64,000 nucleotides of DNA from Henningerozyma blattae CBS 6284 (taxonomy: Eukaryota > Ascomycota > Saccharomycetes > Saccharomycetales > Saccharomycetaceae), in NCBI RefSeq assembly GCF_000315915.1, contig NC_020194.1:124001-188000 (forward strand), given 5' to 3'. Of the stretch, positions 44,353-54,735 are shown piece by piece; the stretch's first letter is position 1, and the number at the start of each line of letters is the position of its first letter. The notes under the pieces were generated by a model. That model worked only from the letters and a program-made list of their open reading frames with translations, made no database searches and had not been told where the DNA came from. The position numbers and the translations under genes were made by a program.

Positions 44353-45553
44353 TAATAATATCAACTTCAATCTACTTGAGCCTACTCCCAGATTTAATTC
44401 ACATCATAAAAGAAATTACAGTAGCTCTTGCTTATCCAGTAATAGTGGGATTGTTGGTAAAACCGATGATAATTTATCAATATTTCAAAGGTATGATGGT
44501 ATATTGGTAATAATTACATGCTCAATTTGCAAGCGTAATGATTTTTCATCTCCACAAGGTATTGTAAATCATGCAAGATTAAAACATTCCAAGAATTACC
44601 CAAATCAATTAGCTGCAGTTCTATCAAATCAAACACTTTTAACTGATAAAAAACAAGACCCTTCAGTTTTAGAAAAATTTAAAGATTTGGACCTTGATCC
44701 AAAATTCGATTATTTACCTTCTGAAATAGCTTTACCTAACAATTCCTCAATCACAAAACAATATCCACCAATTACTTTCTCAGCTTCACAATCGATGAAT
44801 TCTTCATCAAATTCATTATCAACAAATAACCAATTGAAAAGAAAAATTAATTCTTCATTAATAAAATCAAGTAATTCAAATAAGGATCATATACAATTAA
44901 GCACTTTGGAGAAAATTAAAGTAGAACCTAGTGATATACCTCATTTAAAAGATTTGTATGAGAGTTATGGTTTAACTAAGAAAAATAAGCAAATAAATGA
45001 ACAAGTAAAACAGGAAGATTTTGAAGATTTGGTTCAAATGATCAATGATGCTTCAAAAGATTCTCATGATATCCAACAACAACCTGATAATTATACTGAT
45101 TCACAAGAAGACATTGATAGTGAGTGTAATACTAAAGACAGTGATGAAACTAAAGACAGTGATGAAACTAAAGACAGTGATGAAACTAACGAGTCGAATT
45201 CACTCTCAAATATCGTTGAAAATGGCTCATCTTCTTATATCCTTGGCACACCGCAACCTGGAAGAAATTCATCGCCCAACGATGATTTAGAACCAATCTC
45301 ATCAAGACCTATATCTATTGGCTCAGATATTCCAGCATTATTTAATGAACAACCTTCTAAAATAAATTTAAGGATTTCGAAGTCTCGCGGGAAGGAAAGG
45401 TCCTCTCAACATGATTCAAATACTAATACAAAAACAAAATCAACTCCTAATGTGGAAATAGAAGTTATTGTACCAGAATATGATAAAAGATCATCTCATT
45501 ATAATCTAAGGGCAAAATCAAAATTGAAGTCAAACACTCATTTTGAAGGGTAA
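43109..45553 (+). CDS. AHC1: Ahc1-like subunit of the ADA histone acetyltransferase complex
   Basis: 814-aa protein with one zinc-finger-like motif, [23 protein letters not shown] (C471-x2-C474-x13-H488-x4-H493), the landmark of Ahc1, which holds the ADA complex together with Gcn5, Ada2 and Ada3. Supporting evidence is the neighbour DDL1 (YOR023C-YOR022C in S. cerevisiae). The N-terminal 130 residues are basic and Ser-rich, and 145-230 look helical ([23 protein letters not shown]). The middle holds an uninterrupted run of more than 20 Asn (AAT codons, about 44270-44346). A threefold 18-bp repeat encodes TKDSDE (45136-45190). The C terminus is basic ([17 protein letters not shown]). It is longer than S. 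cerevisiae Ahc1 (566 aa). Confidence 0.8.
44270..44346 (+). repeat. AAT triplet run inside AHC1
   Basis: About 25 uninterrupted AAT codons encode Asn. They use one codon only, as expected from recent slippage rather than old protein conservation. Confidence 0.9.
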
Positions 45554-45979
45554 TAAGTTGAATATAATGATTATGGGATTTTTTTTCTTATATAACAAAC
45601 TAACGCTTAAATAATAGGAATATATTCGAGAATATTATTCCCATACTTTTAATTAATTTATATATTCCTTAATAAAATCTATTTGTTATGAAAAAGATAC
45701 TATTTTTCTTCTTTGTTTAATATTTTTTTTGAAAATTTAACAGTCATTATTGTATTTTATGTTTCAATTTTGAGGAAACGTTATATATAGTACAAAAGGA
45801 AATTTAGTCTTCGGCGGACATCGCTATAAAAAGCTTATTTGTAAATAATACTATTGAGTAAGCACATTCTGTATGCAAATAAAACAACTGACACTATTGG
45901 TGTATATTTTTATACTATTGAAAAATTTTTAAATTTAAATATAACAAAAGTAGGCTAGCTAATAATATAGAAATGGAAT
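45554..45979. other. Intergenic region AHC1-DDL1
   Basis: 426 bp between two plus-strand genes, AT-rich, with a T-run soon after the AHC1 stop and a TATATA word at 45783. An ATG-initiated 6-codon upstream ORF overlaps the DDL1 start (listed separately). Confidence 0.5.
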
Positions 45980-45993
45980 ATGCTTATGATTAG
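45973..45993 (+). promoter_or_regulatory. Upstream ORF overlapping the DDL1 start
   Basis: ATG at 45973 opens MEYAYD and stops at TAG 45991-45993, out of frame with and overlapping both candidate DDL1 start codons (45980 and 45986). If transcripts begin upstream of 45973, this would limit translation to leaky scanning. If they begin downstream it has no effect. Confidence 0.5.
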
Positions 45994-48160
45994 CCCATCC
46001 ATTAGAGCCATTCTAAAAGCACGAAAAATATGTTTCTTTAATCAAATTCATACTGTCACCGACAAAGCAGACATTACTTGGTTTTATGCCACTGATATTC
46101 CTAAAAGATCACCATATGATGATAGTATCAAACAAGTAGACTTATCCAAAAAAAATCCCAAAACATTCTTAAGATTCTCTGAGGCCGATTCCCAGAAACT
46201 TGAAAGGGAATTTAAGAAGAGTTTACAAAATCCTATTGATGATCCAAAATTAAAATCAAATCCTAAACAACCCCTCATTTCTGTAAATGAGGATTTATTA
46301 TTCCATGTAGATATTAAAAAAATGGAATTACAGCCAACTTACTGGAAAGGACCAATATATGAAGTACGAAGAGGTGTTTGGTTTGATTCATCAAACCGCC
46401 CATTATCTATGGGACTAACCAATTTCTTGGAAAATAAAAGAAATTCTATATTGAAAAAACAACCTAATTTGCTTGGTCCTAAGAATAATACCCATAGAAT
46501 CAATGAAGACTTACCCAATGAAGACACTATATTTGAAATTAAAGAAGAATCATCTGATCTCTTAGCCAATTGGGATAAAATTATATTCATTGATAATAAT
46601 AACGCTTTATTATTTCCTACTAATAAAGATAGTAATTCCTTCTTACATTACGTCAAAAATTATATGGAAAACTCTAATTTCAATGATGCCGTTAAAGTAA
46701 CAAGAAAGATAGTTCTACCAAAGAATAATGACTCGCCAGTTTTTTTGAAAAATAGTGGCGTATTGGATGGGGTGTCACAAATTGGTAATCGTATTGGGAA
46801 AATTTCTGACATAATATCTCATGAAATAAATACAATATTAGGTATGCAAGTTAAAGATGAAACAAAATCACTGTCGTCTAATCCCAGTGACACAATTCAA
46901 CAATCAGCTGTTGCAACGTTTAATGATGTATCTGAAGAAATTATTCAGAAATCACTAGAGTTAGACTTTAATAATTCTAAATTGAACTCCAAAGATCAGA
47001 AAAGGAAGATTCGCCATTTGTTTTTCTGTGTACATGGGGTTGGCCAGACCTTGGGCAAAAAATATAAATACTTTAACTTTACTCATACTGTAAACCTTCT
47101 TAGATCTAACATGAAAAAATCTTATTCTAATTCTAAGAAATTGCAAGAGCTAAATTATCATAAAAAATATCCCGATTGGGAAACTAATTGTGGCGTTCAG
47201 CTTTTTCCTATTACTTGGAGACATGATATAGGGTTTGAAACTGATAAAACCCATGTAAAGCATTCCAAACTACCTTCACTAGATCATATAACGATTAATG
47301 GAATCGAAGGTATTAGAAAACTGATAGCAGATGTTGCCTTAGACGTTCTATTGTTTTGTGATCCGTACTATAAAGAGTTAATTATAGAAGGGGTTAGAGG
47401 TCAGCTAAATTATGTGTTTGAGCTTTTCAAGAAAAATAATCCTGATTTTGATGGTGAAGTGCATCTTATCGGACATTCATTAGGCAATTTAATTCTATTT
47501 GATCTACTTAATAACACTAAAAAGTATAGTTTAAACTTCAAAGTGGGAAATTATTTTTGTTTAGGTTCACCTGCTGGCGTCTTTAAACTTATTCAAAGAA
47601 CAAATATTGATGGGATAAATAATAAGGCTGGAAAAGAATTGGGTAAAAGAAAAAAATTAAAACAGAAATATCAATTGGAAATTGATAATTGGCAAACACA
47701 AACTTTACCATGCAAAGAATTATATAATATATTCCATTTATGTGATCCAATGGCATATCGACTAGAACCATTAGTTTGCAATGAAATGGCAGAGTATGAA
47801 CAGGCCTTTATTCCACGTTGGACAGAGGATAATACTATCAGCAATTTGGGCCTTCAAAATAATGTATTCGATATTAGTGATAATATTATATCAAATTTTT
47901 TTTCAAATAACCAACAAACTCAACAAAATTCTGAAAACCAATGTTTAGATAAAGCTATATTGGAAAAATTAAAAACTTTAAATAGCACAGGAAGAATTGA
48001 TTATGCATTACCAAGAAATGCATTAGGTGTCAATGCAATATCAGCAGTTAAAGCTCATGTAGAATACTTTGAGGACATGGATATTGCTAGGTTTTTATTA
48101 TTTGAAACATTAAGGGAGAAGGAGAATGTCATGCATGCTGAAGTTACACCAATTAGATAA
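45980..48160 (+). CDS. DDL1: Mitochondrial phospholipase A1, DDHD family
   Basis: 726-aa DDHD-domain lipase acting on cardiolipin, phosphatidylethanolamine and related lipids. The N terminus (MLMISPSIRAILKARKI) is basic and amphipathic like a mitochondrial presequence. A WWE-like N-terminal region follows (PTYWKGPIYEVRRGVWF). The lipase nucleophile elbow is GHSLG at 498-502 with Ser500, preceded by LFFCVHGVGQTLG. The C-terminal DDHD domain holds the metal-binding His/Asp residues, including FHLCDPMAYRLEPL and RIDYALPRNALGVNAISAVKAHVEYFEDMD. Length agrees with S. cerevisiae Ddl1 (715 aa, YOR022C). The frame has ATGs at 45980 and 45986, and I keep the first. Confidence 0.95.
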   Translation: MLMISPSIRAILKARKICFFNQIHTVTDKADITWFYATDIPKRSPYDDSIKQVDLSKKNPKTFLRFSEADSQKLEREFKKSLQNPIDDPKLKSNPKQPLISVNEDLLFHVDIKKMELQPTYWKGPIYEVRRGVWFDSSNRPLSMGLTNFLENKRNSILKKQPNLLGPKNNTHRINEDLPNEDTIFEIKEESSDLLANWDKIIFIDNNNALLFPTNKDSNSFLHYVKNYMENSNFNDAVKVTRKIVLPKNNDSPVFLKNSGVLDGVSQIGNRIGKISDIISHEINTILGMQVKDETKSLSSNPSDTIQQSAVATFNDVSEEIIQKSLELDFNNSKLNSKDQKRKIRHLFFCVHGVGQTLGKKYKYFNFTHTVNLLRSNMKKSYSNSKKLQELNYHKKYPDWETNCGVQLFPITWRHDIGFETDKTHVKHSKLPSLDHITINGIEGIRKLIADVALDVLLFCDPYYKELIIEGVRGQLNYVFELFKKNNPDFDGEVHLIGHSLGNLILFDLLNNTKKYSLNFKVGNYFCLGSPAGVFKLIQRTNIDGINNKAGKELGKRKKLKQKYQLEIDNWQTQTLPCKELYNIFHLCDPMAYRLEPLVCNEMAEYEQAFIPRWTEDNTISNLGLQNNVFDISDNIISNFFSNNQQTQQNSENQCLDKAILEKLKTLNSTGRIDYALPRNALGVNAISAVKAHVEYFEDMDIARFLLFETLREKENVMHAEVTPIR

Positions 48161-48427
48161 ATAGGTAGATAATAACACTTCTAACAATGCACAATAAACT
48201 TTCATGTTGAAATACTCTTACTCCATTTTTATTTCCGTCGTATTTTCGAATTCCGTCGTTTGTTAAGGCGTAGAAAATTTAAGTAAAAAATATGAAAAAT
48301 TATCTCTAGAGATGAGATGAGATCAGAAAAATAGCAACAGCTAATTTGATTGACTTTGCTACCTAATTGAGAGTCTGTATTTTATATATACTAAATCAAT
48401 AATATTAGAATTATTAGAAAATAAAAA
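48161..48427. other. Intergenic region DDL1-SFM1
   Basis: 267 bp, AT-rich, with TATATA at 48384-48390 shortly before the SFM1 start. Nothing else seen. Confidence 0.5.
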
Positions 48428-49069
48428 ATGAAGTACATTATTGAGCATATGGAAGAAGGCTTTAGCGAATGGGTTATTCTAGAGTACAGCCAAATTCTAC
48501 GTGATATAGGAGCTTCTAATTTAATATTATCTTCCTTACCAAAGAATACTACTGCAAGGGATATTCCACAGAGGTTATTGGATTTAGGACTACAATGGAC
48601 TACTGAAGATTTAGTAAACTTACAAAAATCATTTCCTGAATTAGAACCATTAAAGGATGGTAGGGTCTGCCTTTTAGATCCAAACGCTACCATTGATCTA
48701 TTGCCTGAAGATGCTAATAAGTTTGATTATTTTGTTTTTGGTGGTATTTTGGGTGACCATCCTCCAAGAGATCGTACCAAAGAATTACAAATGGCTTACC
48801 CTAAATTAGTTGTCGGTAGAAGACTTGGTGATAAACAAATGACTACAGACACTGCAATTAGAACTACACAGATTATAATTCAAAAACAAACGAAATTTGA
48901 AGATATAAAATTTATTGATTATCCAGAATTTAGATTTTCTAAAAAAGAAGCTACTGAAATGCCTTTTAGGTACGTACTTGATTCCAACGGTAAACCAATT
49001 CTACCTGAAGGAATGCTAGAATTGATTAAGCACGACTCTGAACAATCTCTGGATGATTTGTTAGCGTAA
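48428..49069 (+). CDS. SFM1: SPOUT methyltransferase Sfm1
   Basis: 213-aa SPOUT-fold enzyme that methylates an arginine of ribosomal protein Rps3. The sequence begins MKYIIEHMEEGFSEWVILEY, characteristic of Sfm1. The SAM-binding trefoil knot region is FDYFVFGGILGDHPPRDR followed by MTTDTAIRTTQIII. Length matches the S. cerevisiae protein (213 aa). Unlike bacterial SPOUT enzymes it modifies protein rather than RNA (known for the family). It follows DDL1 on the same strand, as YOR021C follows YOR022C on the chromosome. Confidence 0.97.
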   Translation: MKYIIEHMEEGFSEWVILEYSQILRDIGASNLILSSLPKNTTARDIPQRLLDLGLQWTTEDLVNLQKSFPELEPLKDGRVCLLDPNATIDLLPEDANKFDYFVFGGILGDHPPRDRTKELQMAYPKLVVGRRLGDKQMTTDTAIRTTQIIIQKQTKFEDIKFIDYPEFRFSKKEATEMPFRYVLDSNGKPILPEGMLELIKHDSEQSLDDLLA

Positions 49070-49244
49070 AGCATTAAACAGCTATCGGTATTGGCTATTA
49101 TACTATATAAAGAAACACAATTATGTACACACGCATATATAAACAACGAAAAAAGAATGTTAGCATATAAAAAAAAGAGACAGAGTGTCGCAAACAAAAC
49201 TATACTTAAAGTTGCACATAAAGAGGTAGTATAAGGTTCCCAAC
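49070..49244. other. Shared 3' region SFM1/MCO10
   Basis: 175-bp tail-to-tail gap, AT-rich. No other feature. Confidence 0.5.
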
Positions 49245-49475
49245 CTATTTAGTTGCTGTGGAAGAACCATTGTCTTGATCTTTTACAAAATCAGATATCA
49301 ACTTTTCAATATCGAGATCATCTTCCTTGGGGGAAGCTGAGCTAGTTGTAGTATCTGTAGGCTTCTTGGGACCACTAGCAGCCCATCCACCAATAGCACC
49401 TGCAGTTGCCAAGGTAGCAATAGCCATATAATGTGTGGGAACAGCTTTACCGAATATTTGATATGATGCACCCAT
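49245..49475 (-). CDS. MCO10: Small mitochondrial protein, ATP synthase subunit k-like (Mco10)
   Basis: 76-aa protein beginning MGASYQIFGKAVPTHYMAIATLATAGAIGG, which follows the pattern of ATP synthase subunit k (Atp19) and its paralog Mco10: MG-A-Y-x-x-GK, a proline-His pair, then one transmembrane helix. The C terminus is hydrophilic and acidic (EDDLDIEKLISDFVKDQD). The location between SFM1 and HSP10 matches YOR020W-A, so MCO10 is preferred over ATP19. It is divergent from HSP10 with a 368-bp shared promoter, so two mitochondrial proteins may be co-regulated. Confidence 0.88.
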   Translation of the reverse strand: MGASYQIFGKAVPTHYMAIATLATAGAIGGWAASGPKKPTDTTTSSASPKEDDLDIEKLISDFVKDQDNGSSTATK

Positions 49476-49843
49476 AGTTTATGATATAATTTGTCAGTTG
49501 TATTTTTTTGCTATTATAATTGGCTAGCCGACTAACCACTCTCTCCGCAATTATATTATGCTTGACGATCCCTTTAGTGTTGATCATAGTATGAAATATC
49601 CAAATTCCAAGACATGTAGTCACCCTTGTGAATAGAATATTCTTTGAATTTGAGATCTGACTGAGACCGGAAAAAGTCATCACCCGGGTTCGCTAAACAG
49701 TGGCAACAAAAACTCTTGAGATTAAGAATTATATAGATAGCTGGAGAAAATGTATACTAATTAGAAGGAGAAAATATAATCAATTGCGTTTAGTAATATA
49801 AAAAAACATCTCCAAAACTTTTAGCAACAACGTTGTCACAAAT
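49476..49843. other. Divergent promoter MCO10/HSP10
   Basis: A 368-bp region between two mitochondrial protein genes. It contains a heat-shock-element-like array (49629-49649) and a CCCGGG word at 49683-49688. Confidence 0.55.
49629..49649. promoter_or_regulatory. Heat-shock-element-like array
   Basis: Consecutive five-base units read tGAAt, aGAAt, aTTCt, then after one extra base ttGAAt. Two units form the perfect inverted pair GAATATTC. Units one and two are in direct rather than inverted orientation and the fourth is one base out of phase, so this is a non-canonical HSE. It lies about 200 bp before HSP10, whose S. cerevisiae counterpart is induced by Hsf1. Confidence 0.45.
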
Positions 49844-50173
49844 ATGTCTACTTTATTGAAATCTGCCAAGTCTATCGTTCCTTTGATGGATCGTGTCCTA
49901 GTTCAAAGAGTTAAGGCTGAAGTAAAGACTGCCTCTGGTTTGTATTTACCAGGTAAAAATAATGAAAAATTGAATCAAGCAAAAGTTCTTGCTGTCGGCC
50001 CAGGTTTCACTGATTCTAATGGTAACAAGATTCTTCCACAAGTTAAAGTTGGTGACCAAGTCTTAATCCCACAATTTGGCGGTTCTGTGATCAAATTAAA
50101 GGGAGACGCTGAAGAAGAGGTTGTATTGTTCAGAGACTCCGAAATCTTAGCCAAGATTAACGATTCTGCTTAG
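49844..50173 (+). CDS. HSP10: Mitochondrial co-chaperonin Hsp10
   Basis: 109-aa GroES homolog that caps the Hsp60 chamber in the mitochondrial matrix. The GroES fold is recognisable from PLMDRVLVQRVKAE, the mobile loop TASGLYLPG that contacts Hsp60, VLAVGPG, and VGDQVLIPQFGG to the C-terminal strand EVVLFRDSEILAKI. Length matches S. cerevisiae Hsp10 (106 aa). Codon choice is biased toward preferred yeast codons, consistent with high expression. Confidence 0.99.
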   Translation: MSTLLKSAKSIVPLMDRVLVQRVKAEVKTASGLYLPGKNNEKLNQAKVLAVGPGFTDSNGNKILPQVKVGDQVLIPQFGGSVIKLKGDAEEEVVLFRDSEILAKINDSA

Positions 50174-50608
50174 ATAGTTGGAACCGTTATTCGAACTGTT
50201 ACTTAGATAAAGATATTAAATGATATCTTAATCTCGTCCCATATCTTCCGACTAGGATTATCACTAACTCATACTTGTATATACCTTACCATGATTAGTC
50301 TATATTATATGTTTTATAATGTTTTTTTATGTAGTTATCGAATTATATAGGGCATCTTCTATATATTAATATCGACTGATTTTTACAAAAATGTAAGGAC
50401 TATTTATACATAATCCAATTAATATTGTAATGAATTTGCCAATTTAAAGTTTAGTATTACATATCCAAAAAATTTTCCCATATATTGTTTTGCACAATAA
50501 AAAAAGAAAAAAAATAATTTACAAGTAATAAAGTAGAAGTCTGATATAATTTTACAAGTAAAAATGCAAAAAAAAGGACAGAGGATAAGTATACATATTC
50601 CATCTTTA
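50174..50608. other. Shared 3' region HSP10/YOR019W-like
   Basis: 435-bp tail-to-tail gap, AT-rich with an A-run at 50498-50515. No feature recognised. Confidence 0.5.
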
Positions 50609-53521
50609 TTATTTCCTCCAGAATGAAAACCAACCTCCACCACTAGATTTCTTATCGGATGATGAACTATCATTGGATATAGATTTCTTTAAACTGTCAC
50701 GACTTGTTTTCTTTTTCAGTTTACCTGATGTAGTCAAGGAAATCTTATCATTATTATGAACATCAGTTTTAGAACTATTTGATATTGATTTTTTCAATTC
50801 ATTCCAGGCACCACTTTTTTTCCCATTTCTTTCAGGGGATTCTGACCTACTTAGATTATCCCCATTTACTGCATGTCCTAATCCACTCTTACCATCTTTA
50901 TGTTTAACACCATCCGCAAACTTTATTTGAGGATTAGTATGTGATTCATGTGTCTTGGACTTCCGATTAGATAACGTGTAATGCTGATGTTTTCTGATAT
51001 GAGTTGATCCATCACCATCAATGTGATCACTACTATCATTTTCTATTGATGTTGTAGTATGTGAAGTAGTCTTATGGGCTCTTGGAATTTTCATATTTTT
51101 TGGAGCTCTAGGTAAATTTTTTGGTAATTGAGTATATGGCTCCACAACTTTTGATCCAAATGGTGTTGGAGTGGCAGTACCAGATGGAGTGACACTTAAT
51201 AAAGAAGGAGATGTATTAAAATTTGAATTAGCCGTTGCTGGAGATAATGGCGATTTTCGTTTCACGTCAGAACTATAATTATTACCTAAAACATCTAGCA
51301 TTGATTTTTTAGGGCCTGAATGCATATCTTGTTCACCAGTAAGGATTCTTTTAAATTCTTTTAAATCAAATGTATCATCTCTCTCAGTTTCATTATCAAC
51401 ATTATCATTAAAGTTTTCAATATCCTGAATAAATTGAAATGAAGCAGTTAATAACAAATCAATCTTTTTTTGATTTTTTTCATTAGATTGTAAATCTTTA
51501 TTATTATTTAAATCTTCAATTTTATTTCTTATATTTATTCTATGATTTTTTGCAAATTCATGTATTTTATCCTTCAAAGAATGTTGTGATAATTCAGATT
51601 TTATACTTAACATTTCATTATGTTGATCAGGGGTTGGCCTATAAGTATCCAAAGAATCTGTAGAGGAGGAATTGTCTTTAGATGTATTAATTGTCTTTTT
51701 AGATTTAATTTCATCCTCCAATTCTTCTTCTAAATCACTCTTTAATTGATCATCCAATTCTTTATTAATTTCTTTTTCAAGCTTTTTAGAATCCTTTGAA
51801 ATAATTGGATGTAAATGTCTATCTTTCTTAATAATAATATCATTACCAATTGGTGCCGTATTTGAATGTAAAAGACTTGGATGGGTTGGAGTTGAAAGAG
51901 CTTTTTTCGATTTTTCATTCTTACTTACACATTTCCCATCATCTTTTGAATATTTCAATTGAAATTGTTCTTGTAAATTAGATTCAAATTCAAACATTCT
52001 TTTAGTTGGAATAATAATAGTTGGCACAGGAAAGGCTGTTACCAAAACGTCAGTCAAATTTTTAGATTTCCAATGCACTAGATTTGAAGTTCTTTCCCAC
52101 CTTAAAGTAGACGTTACAAATAGATCAGGCGTATAAATATTTGTTGCGTCAATTAATGCTTTCTTCGTAGATTCTACCACAAATTCAATAGTTATCTTAA
52201 TATCCTTATCTTTTGGTAAAATTGTAATTACATAATTAAAGATATTAGTTAATTTCTGTTTAATCAAACCTTTTGAATAACCAGAACACCATTCTTCAAA
52301 TTGTTCATGGTTTTGAATTTTTTCATTAAAATTACTACCAATTGATAAAGGTAATTTAATGGTTTTATTATTTAAATTTGAATCTACTGTAGTACAAGTT
52401 CTATGTAGGCTTGTAGTTGATTCAAATTTCATATTTTCTAAAGATACAGGCCTAGTGGAGAGTAAACTTTCTTTATCCTTGGAAGCTAAACTATGTTCAT
52501 CATTATTTGTATCAGAATATGAATGATGAGTATGATGAATGTGCCTATCTATTTCTTTATTATCTTTATGATCTTTATCATGGTGTGATGATATAGAATT
52601 AAAATGTCTATCCTTTGGAACATTTGTTATAATCACCAAATGATCAGTATCTTGTAAAAATTTTGTTACAGTCCAATCTAATGCCACCCAAGTATGCCTT
52701 CTACCACTAATATGACAACACACAGTCCTGGGCCAATTGGGGAACCCAACCTTTTTCTTTAGAATCATTTCACGCTTTCTCTGTGCCTTTGGCAAAGGAG
52801 TATAACCATCTAAAGTAGTTGGGATTTTTTCAGGGGCAGGGAAAAACCATTGATAATCTTGAAAATATTTTTCTTTATTTTGAATTCTTTTCTCCATTTG
52901 TAGTTTTCTTTGTTCCCACTTAATAGACCAATTTTTTTTAGTGCTGTTTATTATGATTGAATCATTTGATATAGTTGGTCTTGATGGGTAATCTACTCTA
53001 ACGATTTTCCCATTCTGAGCCACTTTAAACATTGAAGCTAAAGCGTTTACTGAAGCCAATGTTAATTTTGGAGGTGGTGAAGAATGCCTGACTCTTGAAT
53101 GGCTACTGGAAGAACTTGTTATATAACTATTTTCTGGCATATAACCTGGATTATCACCCCCTTCATTATCATAGAAATCTTCCATAGTATAAGGGATCTG
53201 AACCCCTTCAAATTCTACACCTTCATCATTCAATGAAGAATAGCCCATTACTGTGGGTACAGTATTAAAGGAAACAGATGGTTTAAATAATTTATTTTTG
53301 AATCTTTTTTCATAATGAGGTTTATTATCTAAAGTTTCTTTTTCAATTTTTTCATTTTTCAATTGTTCTTTTTCTTTTGAAAGCAAAGTTGATTCCAATG
53401 AGATTTCTTCATCTAATAGTTGTGTAAAGTCTTTTTCTCGTTGATCTAAATCTACATAGAGTCTTACGTTACGGTATGTATCTCTTAATTGGTCATAGGG
53501 ATCGAATCCTTGTAAAGTCAT
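50609..53521 (-). CDS. YOR019W: Yor019w/Jip4-family protein with USP-like domain
   Basis: 970-aa protein of the Yor019w/Jip4 (YDR475C) ohnolog pair, whose function is poorly known. A universal-stress-protein-like domain lies between about 250 and 500: RTVCCHISGRRHTWVALDWT, FLQDTDHLVIITNVP, then after a low-complexity insertion ILPKDKDIKITIEFVV, DLFVTSTLRWERTSNLVHWKSKNL and FPVPTIIIP. The rest is Ser/Lys/Asp-rich. Conserved short islands near the C terminus are SVTPSGTATPTPFGSKVVEPYTQLPKN and the terminal GGGWFSFW. Position beside HSP10 matches YOR019W, though JIP4 is the equally close paralog. S. cerevisiae lengths are 730 and 876 aa. Confidence 0.87.
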   Translation of the reverse strand: MTLQGFDPYDQLRDTYRNVRLYVDLDQREKDFTQLLDEEISLESTLLSKEKEQLKNEKIEKETLDNKPHYEKRFKNKLFKPSVSFNTVPTVMGYSSLNDEGVEFEGVQIPYTMEDFYDNEGGDNPGYMPENSYITSSSSSHSRVRHSSPPPKLTLASVNALASMFKVAQNGKIVRVDYPSRPTISNDSIIINSTKKNWSIKWEQRKLQMEKRIQNKEKYFQDYQWFFPAPEKIPTTLDGYTPLPKAQRKREMILKKKVGFPNWPRTVCCHISGRRHTWVALDWTVTKFLQDTDHLVIITNVPKDRHFNSISSHHDKDHKDNKEIDRHIHHTHHSYSDTNNDEHSLASKDKESLLSTRPVSLENMKFESTTSLHRTCTTVDSNLNNKTIKLPLSIGSNFNEKIQNHEQFEEWCSGYSKGLIKQKLTNIFNYVITILPKDKDIKITIEFVVESTKKALIDATNIYTPDLFVTSTLRWERTSNLVHWKSKNLTDVLVTAFPVPTIIIPTKRMFEFESNLQEQFQLKYSKDDGKCVSKNEKSKKALSTPTHPSLLHSNTAPIGNDIIIKKDRHLHPIISKDSKKLEKEINKELDDQLKSDLEEELEDEIKSKKTINTSKDNSSSTDSLDTYRPTPDQHNEMLSIKSELSQHSLKDKIHEFAKNHRINIRNKIEDLNNNKDLQSNEKNQKKIDLLLTASFQFIQDIENFNDNVDNETERDDTFDLKEFKRILTGEQDMHSGPKKSMLDVLGNNYSSDVKRKSPLSPATANSNFNTSPSLLSVTPSGTATPTPFGSKVVEPYTQLPKNLPRAPKNMKIPRAHKTTSHTTTSIENDSSDHIDGDGSTHIRKHQHYTLSNRKSKTHESHTNPQIKFADGVKHKDGKSGLGHAVNGDNLSRSESPERNGKKSGAWNELKKSISNSSKTDVHNNDKISLTTSGKLKKKTSRDSLKKSISNDSSSSDKKSSGGGWFSFWRK

Positions 53522-54735
53522 GACGATAGCAATATGAGGTTATATTGGAAGCAAAAAAATAAAAAATAAAGTAATAAAATAAACCAAAGCTAAAACAAAG
53601 GAATTGAAGAGAGAAGAAAGAAAACAAAAAAAAAAATAGTATAAACACAAACAAAGGAAATATTTATAGCTTAGCTTATTTAACGATTTATAAAATGGCA
53701 AATAATAAATAAAAATAGAAATAGAATAAAAAAAATATAATGCGCTCTGTTCTATGATCAGTTATTTTAATATGCTAAATTTCACAATATCTATTGGATA
53801 AAATTAAAAAAAGAAAATAAGGTAAATAATGTTCACTGAGTGCGTCAGATAATAAAAAAGTATCGGGGGTGGGTAAGAAATATAGGAAAGTATTTTTAAA
53901 AGAGTAAGATTGCCTTGAAGTTAGGGGACTCACAGAGGAAACCAATGTAAAAATTGCTTGTTAGGTTGAAAGAATCGATTGATATATGAATTTATAAGAA
54001 TATATTTAGAGCTATAATGCGCATCGTAATTAAAGTTACAAGATATATGAAAATCTTTTTAAGATGCTCATCCATCACTAATAACAACCATTATTTTGGA
54101 AGTTACGATATGGTCGATTAAGTGTTAAAATTATTCATTGAGTTTGTGTATTTTGTCGGTTGGTGAATTGTCAAATTTACTTATCTCGGCATCCATGTTC
54201 CCTAAAATTTCATGATACTAAACTTCATATTCTTTTTTTTCCGGCTTTTGGCTTTTCTGCCGATCCGAGAAATTAAACAAAAAAAAGAAAAACCACAAAG
54301 GCAAAAAACAATTCCGTGTTCGATTCTCCGGTGAGGTATATACACATAAATTATAATAAAATTCAAGTAATAATTTTTATTAAACAATTAACAAGAATGG
54401 TTAATACGACAATTACATTTCAACTTAATTTTAATCACGTTTTCACGTTTTCATGTTCTCGTCTACTAATGTTTGCTTTTTTTTCAAGGATCGGGTTGAC
54501 CTATTTTGGGAATGTCAAAAACAAACAATTTTCCGTCAATCAATAATAATAAAAAAATAATATATATATATATATATATACATAAATATAAATATAAATA
54601 AATAAAATAATAAATATATAAAAAGACAAAGAGACTACAGATAAATAGAGTGGAGAAAAAAAACAAACAAAAAAAAACAACAGCCTTCGATCATCAAATG
54701 AACCACTCTACTACATCACCATCTGAGATGTGTCA
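53522..54735. other. Divergent promoter region YOR019W-like/HST3
   Basis: 1.2 kb AT-rich DNA with A-rich tracts beyond 53555 and a TA-repeat at 54557-54580. A GTTCGATTC word at 54316 resembles a tRNA B box, but no A box or cloverleaf accompanies it. A short upstream ORF overlaps the HST3 start. Confidence 0.5.

Noticed and set aside
54300..54335. GTTCGATTC resembling a tRNA B box
   Set aside because: No A box, no anticodon or acceptor stem pairing, and no poly(T) terminator at the right place.
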